A DNA stretch of 64,000 nt from Vibrio japonicus. Lineage in GTDB: Bacteria; Pseudomonadota; Gammaproteobacteria; Enterobacterales; Vibrionaceae. A program made the translations under genes and the position numbers. The stretch is taken from NCBI RefSeq assembly GCF_024582835.1, contig NZ_CP102096.1, positions 1,550,001 to 1,614,000 on the forward strand, read 5' to 3'. Within the stretch, counting starts at the first letter, position 1. Every line of letters starts with the position of its first letter. Below, piece by piece: positions 58,366-64,000 of the stretch. The notes beneath the pieces are model-generated. The model made no database searches and was not told the origin of the DNA. It worked only from the letters and a program-made list of their open reading frames with translations.

Positions 58366-58686
58366 ATGTCTGATTTGATTTCTTACGACGATACAATAGA
58401 CACAGCCTATGACATCTTTTTAGAGATGGCTCCAGACAATCTGGAAGCGGCAGATGTGATCATATTCACCGCACAATTTGAAGAGCGTGGTGCTGCTGAG
58501 TTAGTTGAAACCGCAGACGATTGGGCTGACCACGTAGGGTTCGAAGTAGATAAGGAAATCTATGCAGAAGTTCGCGTTGGTTTGGTTAACGAAGAAGATG
58601 ACGTCTTAGACGATGTTTTCGCTCGATTACTTGTAAGCCGTGATCCAGAGAATAAGTTTTGCCATATTCTTTGGAAAAGAGACTAA
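58366..58686 (+). CDS. yciU: HI1450-type dsDNA mimic protein (DUF440)
   Basis: The 106-residue protein is highly acidic (many Asp and Glu, for instance EADDVIIFTAQFEERGAAEL-like and EEDDVLDDVFARLLVS), as expected for a DNA mimic of the HI1450/YciU family. It probably binds a DNA-binding protein such as HU. It follows efpL by two bases, so they form one operon. Confidence 0.9.
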   Translation: MSDLISYDDTIDTAYDIFLEMAPDNLEAADVIIFTAQFEERGAAELVETADDWADHVGFEVDKEIYAEVRVGLVNEEDDVLDDVFARLLVSRDPENKFCHILWKRD

Positions 58687-58709
58687 CGACTAAGTTAGGT
58701 CAAATACAG

Positions 58710-58736
58710 AAACACCCAAGTCCAACTTGGGTGTTT
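58710..58736. terminator. Terminator between yciU and ihfA
   Basis: AAACACCCAAG-TCCA-ACTTGGGTGTTT, 11-bp stem, between convergent genes. Confidence 0.9.
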
Positions 58737-58798
58737 TCTATCAGCCAGAACGGTGTGATTTAACAAACAGCAAAAGTGCTTGGCTTACCAACCCAGCG

Positions 58799-59095
58799 TT
58801 AATCATTTACTGAAATGTTCTCTACACGCGCTTTCAGTTTTTGACCAGGACGGAAGGTCACTACTCGGCGAGCACTGATAGGAATGTCTTCACCTGTCTT
58901 AGGGTTTCTACCTGGACGTTCGTTTTTATCACGAAGATCAAAGTTACCAAATCCAGACAGTTTTACCTGTTCTCCACCTTCTAGAGCTTTACGAATTTCT
59001 TCGAAAAACGCCTCAACCGTTTCCTTGGCATCCCGCTTACTGAATCCGTGCTGTTCAAACAGGTTCTCAGCCAAATCGGCCTTTGTGAGCGCCAT
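58799..59095 (-). CDS. ihfA: Integration host factor alpha subunit
   Basis: The 98-residue DNA-bending protein starts [25 protein letters not shown] and has the arm region [35 protein letters not shown], with Pro at the tip, as in IHF alpha. It pairs with IHF beta. In E. coli ihfA follows pheT; here it is a stand-alone gene about 19 kb from pheS-pheT. Confidence 0.97.
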   Translation of the reverse strand: MALTKADLAENLFEQHGFSKRDAKETVEAFFEEIRKALEGGEQVKLSGFGNFDLRDKNERPGRNPKTGEDIPISARRVVTFRPGQKLKARVENISVND

Positions 59096-59596
59096 AAAAC
59101 TTTCCTCAAAGCTGTGTTAAACATTGCCACCTCTAGGCGACACCTAAATTTTAGTTAGACCAATCAACGACATATCAGCCTCACCTTGGAAAGTGTATGC
59201 CAAGCTTATGATTTTCGCCAACTTTTTTATTTATTGTTAGCACTTAGTTCAGCAATACAAGGCAATTTAAGCTAAGACAAACAACATTTCATAGTGAAAA
59301 TATGAAAAAATACCTCTATATATCATCGAGTTATACAGATTTGATATAATTATCAACAGAAAATACCAAACTCACCATTTGAGGACTTTTTTGCTCCAGC
59401 ACTGCGTGAAATCAGTAAGTTACGACTATTAGCAAGAGTCTCAGTTATGAAATTCAAAGTGTATTATTTGGAAGTGCTTTCCACACTGAAGAGACAGCAT
59501 TTTTCACTGAGTTGTATCAGATTGTCACGAAGCACTTTGTCTTCAACTATGATTTAGTTAGACTGTTGGTAATATAAATACCTAAAGATTATTTTA
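59096..59596 (+). other. Long AT-rich intergenic region between ihfA and yciB
   Basis: About 500 bases with no convincing gene. A 36-codon open frame beginning near 59447 has no clear ribosome site. The sequence carries several short A and T runs. It must hold both divergent promoters. I see no clear hairpin or operator. Confidence 0.4.
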
Positions 59597-60148
59597 ATGA
59601 AACAACTGATCGACTTTATCCCTCTTATTGTTTTCTTTGCTCTATACAAGATGCAAGACATCTACGTTGCAACAGGAGCACTCATCATCGCGACCGCCAT
59701 TCAAATCGTCGTGACCTACCTCTTGTATAAGAAAGTAGAAAAAATGCAGCTCATCACTTTCTTAATGGTTGCAGTCTTTGGTGGTATGACAATCTTCCTG
59801 CACGACGATAACTTCATAAAGTGGAAAGTAACTATCGTCTACATTGTGTTTGCTGTCGGATTAGCGGTCAGCCACGCAATTGGTAAATCAGCAATCAAAG
59901 GCATGCTAGGTAAAGAGATAGAACTTCCTGATGCAGTTTGGGCAAAAGTCACCTGGGCATGGGTAGCCTTCTTTTCATTCTGTGCAGGCCTAAACATCTA
60001 TGTTGCTTACGAACTCCCATTAGACGTTTGGGTCAACTTTAAGGTATTTGGCCTATTAGCGGCTACTTTTGGCTTTACAATATTGACGGGTATTTACGTC
60101 TACAAAAATATGCCTAAAACCGTCGGAAAACCAGAGTCTGGCGAGTAA
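59597..60148 (+). CDS. yciB: Inner membrane-spanning protein YciB
   Basis: The 183-residue protein has about five membrane segments and the YciB/IspZ pattern: [65 protein letters not shown] and a late [31 protein letters not shown]. YciB is linked to cell envelope integrity and septum formation. It is followed by yciA and yciI as in other enterics and vibrios. Confidence 0.95.
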   Translation: MKQLIDFIPLIVFFALYKMQDIYVATGALIIATAIQIVVTYLLYKKVEKMQLITFLMVAVFGGMTIFLHDDNFIKWKVTIVYIVFAVGLAVSHAIGKSAIKGMLGKEIELPDAVWAKVTWAWVAFFSFCAGLNIYVAYELPLDVWVNFKVFGLLAATFGFTILTGIYVYKNMPKTVGKPESGE

Positions 60149-60240
60149 CCCATTAAGTTTGCTACAATCAGAACACTTTCCCTCTTTTGAGGATTCACAG
60201 CGACCCTAATGGTCGCTGTTTTGTTTGTTGTGGATGTCAA

Positions 60241-60639
60241 ATGAGCCAAGAAATTAACGCCCCTAGAGGCCAACTGTTACTTCGTACTTTAGCCATGCCT
60301 GCAGATACCAATGCAAATGGTGATATTTTTGGTGGCTGGATTATGTCCCAGCTTGACCTAGCGGGTGGTATTCTCGCAAAAGAAATCTCATCAGGACGCA
60401 TCGTAACGGTTTCTGTATCCAGTATTGCCTTTAAGAAACCAGTCCGAGTGGGTGATGTGGTTTGCTGTTATGGTGAATGCACCAAGATAGGCCGTACTTC
60501 GATGTCGATCAATCTAGAAGTGTGGGTAAAACCTGTTACCGAGAACGGCGTTCAAGACCGCTACCAAGTATGTGAAGCGACCTTCAACTACGTTGCGATT
60601 GATAACAACGGGAGACCCCGTCCAATACAGCCGGTTTAA
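60241..60639 (+). CDS. yciA: Acyl-CoA thioesterase YciA
   Basis: The 132-residue hotdog-fold enzyme hydrolyses acyl-CoA. It has RTLAMPADTNANGDIFGGWIMSQLDLAGGI, with the Asn and Asp of the family active site, then VTVSVSSIAFKKPVRVGDVV and a late CEATFNYVAIDNNGRPRPI. I set the start at ATG 60241 (MSQEINAPRG); an upstream in-frame start would add 18 residues. Confidence 0.94.
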   Translation: MSQEINAPRGQLLLRTLAMPADTNANGDIFGGWIMSQLDLAGGILAKEISSGRIVTVSVSSIAFKKPVRVGDVVCCYGECTKIGRTSMSINLEVWVKPVTENGVQDRYQVCEATFNYVAIDNNGRPRPIQPV

Positions 60640-60743
60640 CGAGCCGACTCACAATTTATTCTCGATTTGACATATAAATCCAGCAGGTTGCGGTAAAGTA
60701 ACGGTCAAATTGTTTGAAGTCCCCCGAATAAGGATATTTAGCC

Positions 60744-61040
60744 ATGTGGTATGTAATCTTCTCCCAGGATGTTGAAAATTCACTTGAAAAACGTATGGGT
60801 GCACGCCCTGCTCACTTAGAGCGTCTACAGGCACTACAAGATGAAGGGCGTTTATTAACGGCTGGACCTATGCCTGCCATTGACTCTGACAATCCTGGGG
60901 AAGCGGGATTTACAGGTTCAACCGTCATTGCAGAGTTTGACTCACTCGCGCAAGCTCAACAGTGGGCGGATGCCGACCCATACGTTGAAGCGGGTGTATA
61001 CAAGCAAGTGATTGTAAAACCATTCAAGAAAGTATTTTAA
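60744..61040 (+). CDS. yciI: YciI family protein
   Basis: The 98-residue ferredoxin-like protein has [31 protein letters not shown], with the conserved His, then [52 protein letters not shown], with the conserved DPY. Function is poorly known. It is two bases before the pilotin-like lipoprotein gene. Confidence 0.94.
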   Translation: MWYVIFSQDVENSLEKRMGARPAHLERLQALQDEGRLLTAGPMPAIDSDNPGEAGFTGSTVIAEFDSLAQAQQWADADPYVEAGVYKQVIVKPFKKVF

Positions 61041-61042
61041 CA

Positions 61043-61441
61043 ATGAAAAAATACCTACAGTCAGCGGCTCTGCTAGCAACATTTGCACTTCTAGCGGGAT
61101 GTTCGTCATCCGCCGAGAAAGAAAAGCACTTAGCATTACTCGCTGACAGCCGTGCTGGGTTGATCTCTGCTAAGCTACCGCTAGAGTCTGGACCACTCTC
61201 CATCATGCAAGCGACAGCCAAAGGTTCAACCATTGAACTGATGATGGTTTATAACCAAGATGCGAAGGGCGCGAAACCAGTTGCTGACGTGTTTAAGCGC
61301 AGCGTTCAAACCTACTGCACCGCAGACGATACAAAAAACAATTTACAAGTTGGGCTAAGTTACCGCATTAAAATGCGCAATGCGCGCGGCCAGCTCTTAA
61401 TTGACGAGCTCGTTACTCAGCAAAATTGCGAAAACAACTAA
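61043..61441 (+). CDS. GspS2/AspS-type pilotin-like lipoprotein
   Basis: The 132-residue protein has a lipoprotein signal with lipobox LLAGC (Cys20). The rest resembles, from memory, E. coli YghG/AspS pilotins: LPLESGPLSIMQATAKGSTIELMMVY, a Cys in TYCTADD and a C-terminal VTQQNC Cys that would form a disulfide. Pilotins carry the type II secretion secretin to the outer membrane. Position after yciI and the absence of other secretion genes here leave the role open. Confidence 0.6.
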   Translation: MKKYLQSAALLATFALLAGCSSSAEKEKHLALLADSRAGLISAKLPLESGPLSIMQATAKGSTIELMMVYNQDAKGAKPVADVFKRSVQTYCTADDTKNNLQVGLSYRIKMRNARGQLLIDELVTQQNCENN

Positions 61442-61446
61442 CTTAG

Positions 61447-61472
61447 AAAGCCCTAGTTAACCCTAGGGCTTT
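61447..61472 (+). terminator. Terminator after the pilotin-like gene
   Basis: AAAGCCCTAG-TTAACC-CTAGGGCTTT stem. Confidence 0.88.
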
Positions 61473-61729
61473 ATTCTATGACCTCTACCTACCACAACTT
61501 TACACTTCTCTACTTCACCTTATGTGAATTTTTTATTTCACTAATATGTGCAATCACGCAGTGAAATATCCTTTGTTTTAGGAAGTTATCTCCCTTATCC
61601 GTTATAGAGTTTGTGGTGATTCGAACAACATGCAGATAAATTGACTAAAAAGAAACCGTTTCCACGTTGACGACACCCGCATCTGGTTCTAACTTTTCAT
61701 ATTAGTGTCACAACAACGAGGATCACCAC

Positions 61730-61951
61730 ATGAAACGTGCTAGCAACTCATACCGTCTCCAGCTGATTAAAGAAGTAGCAACTCGACGAGAGCGGCTTAG
61801 AAGTGGTGATCCAATGGCCAGCTATATCCAACAGCTTATCGATGCAAAACCTGAGAGTGAGCACAGTGTCGAGCGTAACCACAGATTTTCCGGAAGCCAC
61901 TATGATGAGAGTGTAGGTGGCTGGGTCAGTGATCGTTGGGGTTTGAAATAG
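61730..61951 (+). CDS. Small basic hypothetical protein
   Basis: The 73-residue protein starts MKRASNSYRLQLIKEVATRRERL and ends VGGWVSDRWGLK. It has a basic N-terminal half and Gly/Trp-rich end; no domain recognised. Ribosome site GAGGAT lies before the ATG. Could be real by position and site strength, but family is unknown. The preceding gap (61473-61729) shows no other feature. Confidence 0.6.
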   Translation: MKRASNSYRLQLIKEVATRRERLRSGDPMASYIQQLIDAKPESEHSVERNHRFSGSHYDESVGGWVSDRWGLK

Positions 61952-62043
61952 GTTTTCCGCAAACCGAATCCGTAACCTAGAAAATCAGAAGTCAGGAAAT
62001 AGAGCTGAGAGCGATTCAGGTTTACTGATAGCTCTCTTTACAA

Positions 62044-62292
62044 TTAGAACAGATCTTGTTGCGGATTTTCATCTTCGCTAGTATCGGAGACGTCAATTCT
62101 CCCTGCGCGAAGTTTCCTAAGATACCTTTGGCGACACAGCTTAATGACATGCAGCTTATGGGTGTTGGACATTTTTAACCAATTGAAGCGCTCATCTCTA
62201 TTACGCATACATCCTTTACAGTAGCCTTTTTCATCCACCGTACATACGCCTACACATGGGCTTGGTACTTCAAAAAACTCTAACTGCTCCAC
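62044..62292 (-). CDS. DUF1289 small Cys-rich protein
   Basis: The 82-residue protein has the DUF1289 pattern PSPCVGVCTVDEKGYCKGCMRNRDE (four Cys, likely a metal or iron-sulfur site) followed by a basic helical tail. I set a GTG start at 62292 (MEQLEFFEVPSPC); a TTG at 62310 would add six residues. It is a single gene with no close partner. Confidence 0.85.
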   Translation of the reverse strand: MEQLEFFEVPSPCVGVCTVDEKGYCKGCMRNRDERFNWLKMSNTHKLHVIKLCRQRYLRKLRAGRIDVSDTSEDENPQQDLF

Positions 62293-62488
62293 TCTCGACC
62301 CCAGAACCAATTCATCACATAAATGAATTTATAAGAGACAAATATTTTTAATTATCAGTCAGTTCCATTATGTGACATTGCGCAAACTATGACGTTTCCC
62401 TGACAAAAACAGTGTTTTATTAACTATACTACCGCCACGGAATACTTGGCGTGTTCTATAAATTATTCACATATTGGAGTTGATTATT

Positions 62489-62932
62489 ATGAAGCTTAGT
62501 CTAAAAACGTTGCTGGCCGCAATGACTCTTCCAGTCTTGATGACTGCTTGTTCAAGCAATGGTGACAATGCACAACAGATTACAGCTCAGGATCTCCAGC
62601 ACCACAATTGGGAACTCACAAGTATCGACGGTCAAGATCTTGTTCTTGATGGCCGTAATAAGGCCCCTCGTTTAGAAATTGGTGAAAACATGATGGCGAA
62701 TGGCAACGCAGGTTGTAATAACTTCTTTGGCCAAAGTGAACTTCAAAACAATCAACTACGCATCGAAAAAATGGGCATGACAATGAAGATGTGTATTGGA
62801 AACGCGATGGATATCGAGAAAGCAGTGGCTCAAACACTGTCGGATTGGAGTGACATCACACTTACTGAGCAGACACTGACTCTAAAAAATGCGACTCACA
62901 CGCTGACATTTAAAAACAGCGATTGGAAATAG
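62489..62932 (+). CDS. META-domain lipoprotein, HslJ-like
   Basis: The 147-residue protein has a lipoprotein signal (lipobox MTAC) and one META domain: HHNWELTSIDGQDLV, APRLEIGENMMANGNAGCNNFFGQ and MGMTMKMC, matching HslJ. HslJ is a heat-inducible protein linked to novobiocin resistance in E. coli. I set the start at ATG 62489 with GGAG upstream. Confidence 0.88.
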   Translation: MKLSLKTLLAAMTLPVLMTACSSNGDNAQQITAQDLQHHNWELTSIDGQDLVLDGRNKAPRLEIGENMMANGNAGCNNFFGQSELQNNQLRIEKMGMTMKMCIGNAMDIEKAVAQTLSDWSDITLTEQTLTLKNATHTLTFKNSDWK

Positions 62933-62965
62933 CAGAAAGTCATCCATTTCAATCAATTCAATTCC

Positions 62966-62993
62966 TAGCAGCCATCAGGCTGCTATTTTTTTC
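62966..62993 (+). terminator. Terminator after the HslJ-like gene
   Basis: TAGCAGCC-ATCA-GGCTGCTA stem followed by seven T. Confidence 0.9.
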
Positions 62994-63242
62994 TTCCACT
63001 CGTGCGTTCTACTCAAAACAGTGGGCATTTCACTACACCACATTCTTTTCAACGCTTTTCTGAAAGTATTTTCCCAACAGCACGGTCTGTTCAATATCGA
63101 AACTCATCTCATTAAACACCTTAATTCACTGACAAAACTCGCGTTTTATAATTGAACTGAATGGATTACTATCCAAGGTAAAATAATGAGTCTGCAGACA
63201 TGCAGCTTAGGTTATTAAAATATCAAGAAAAATGGATCACGC

Positions 63243-64000
63243 ATGAAAAAGATATTATCTATCCTCAGCATTGTGGCGGCGACATTTTCCGCACCGAGCT
63301 TTAGCGAAAATTGGCAGCAAGTAGAACAAAAAGCAGATGGGCAAACCGTCTATTTTCACGCTTGGGGTGGGAGCCAAGAAATCAACCGCTATATACAGTG
63401 GGCAGGTAATGAGCTCAAATCGCGTTACAATGTGACGCTTCATCACGTAAAAGTCACTGACATTGCAGAAACAACCGCTCGTTTACTTGCTGAAAAAGCA
63501 GCGGGTAAAGAGACTGGAGGCAGTGTCGACATGGTTTGGATCAACGGTGAGAACTTTAAATCGATGAAAGAAAACCAACTTCTATTTGGCCCATTTGTCG
63601 ACACACTACCGAGTTGGCAGTATGTGGACAAATCTCTGCCTGTGACCGTCGATTTCTCAGTACCTACCGATGGCCTTGAGGCACCTTGGGGTGTCGGGCA
63701 ACTGGTCTTCATTCATGACAAAATGAGCCTTAACAATCCTCCTGAATCATTTTCAGAGATGCTCAGCTATGCGAAAGCGTTTCCAAACCGATTAACCTAC
63801 CCTCGCCCGCCTGAGTTTCATGGAACCAGCTTCATTAAATCGCTACTCATCGAATTAACGAACAACGATCCAATATTACAGAAGCCTGTCTCTTCTGATA
63901 GCTTCGATCTCGTCACAAAACCTTTGTGGAACTACTTAGATGAATTCCATAAAGTGGCATGGCGCGGAGGAAAACAATTCCCAGCCGGAACAGCGGAAAC
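63243..64000 (+). CDS. ynjB: YnjB-like ABC transporter binding protein, partial
   Basis: About 252 codons are visible from ATG 63243; the rest is beyond the window. It has a signal peptide (cleavage near SFS-E) and ENWQQVEQKADGQTVYFHAWGGSQEINRYIQW, DMVWINGENFKSMKENQLLFGPF, matching the YnjB branch of extracellular solute-binding proteins. The ligand is unsettled in the family. The permease and ATPase genes (ynjC, ynjD type) would be expected just past the edge. The 62994-63242 gap before it shows nothing further. Confidence 0.88.
   Translation, partial: MKKILSILSIVAATFSAPSFSENWQQVEQKADGQTVYFHAWGGSQEINRYIQWAGNELKSRYNVTLHHVKVTDIAETTARLLAEKAAGKETGGSVDMVWINGENFKSMKENQLLFGPFVDTLPSWQYVDKSLPVTVDFSVPTDGLEAPWGVGQLVFIHDKMSLNNPPESFSEMLSYAKAFPNRLTYPRPPEFHGTSFIKSLLIELTNNDPILQKPVSSDSFDLVTKPLWNYLDEFHKVAWRGGKQFPAGTAE

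Overview
The window looks like a stretch of a Vibrio chromosome (Gammaproteobacteria, Vibrionaceae). The evidence is by-eye gene content and order: a varA-uvrC-pgsA-tRNA run, polB, efpL next to an yciU-type DNA mimic, the yciB-yciA-yciI group with a GspS2/AspS-type pilotin, and a tandem glycine riboswitch in front of a sodium/alanine-glycine symporter. Codon use and base composition look uniform, except in the AT-richer left end, which carries a group II intron. I cannot name the species.

Layout. 1-4.9 kb is accessory: a left-truncated HEXXH metalloprotease with a small membrane-protein partner, a complete group II intron (about 1690-3853, minus) whose maturase has an in-frame TGA, and a two-gene unit of a coiled-coil membrane protein and a 52-residue membrane protein. 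5.1-9.9 kb holds a yggL-type gene, the glycine riboswitch and symporter, a LysE-type exporter and an M32 carboxypeptidase.

9.9-32.1 kb is the most distinctive part: a compact PQQ-dependent alcohol oxidation locus. It encodes an aldehyde dehydrogenase, a NosR/NirI-like membrane flavo-iron-sulfur protein, pqqA-B-C-D-E plus an M16 peptidase in the pqqF position, a FIST sensor with a hybrid histidine kinase, a LuxR-type response regulator, a PQQ alcohol dehydrogenase with the lanthanide-type Asp pair, its cytochrome c and periplasmic binding protein, and a divergent operon (binding protein, YVTN propeller, ABC ATPase, permease, prolyl aminopeptidase). In the likely scheme, alcohol is oxidised in the periplasm by the quinoprotein, electrons pass to the cytochrome c, the aldehyde is oxidised by the ALDH, and the FIST/kinase/regulator set controls the locus. 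A short motif close to ACTAAWGGATGAG recurs upstream of the regulator, cytochrome, ALDH and (weaker) ADH and pqqA transcription units and may be the regulator's site.

32-47.7 kb is mixed housekeeping and envelope genes: GST, a DUF1439 lipoprotein, a LysR/MATE divergent pair, pheS-pheT, a GNAT enzyme, a TetR-controlled MMPL transporter/LolA-like/beta-barrel operon with repeated TGACG-N3-CGTCA-like operators, and a second PQQ enzyme (soluble aldose dehydrogenase type). 47.8-48.2 kb is a tRNA cluster (Cys, Gly, Leu, Gly in transcription order). 48.4-64 kb is mostly core: pgsA, uvrC, varA, DUF3015/DUF4105 genes, polB, an odd nucleotidyltransferase, efpL, yciU, ihfA, yciB, yciA, yciI, a pilotin-like lipoprotein, small hypotheticals, an hslJ-like lipoprotein and the start of an ynjB-like binding protein cut by the window edge.
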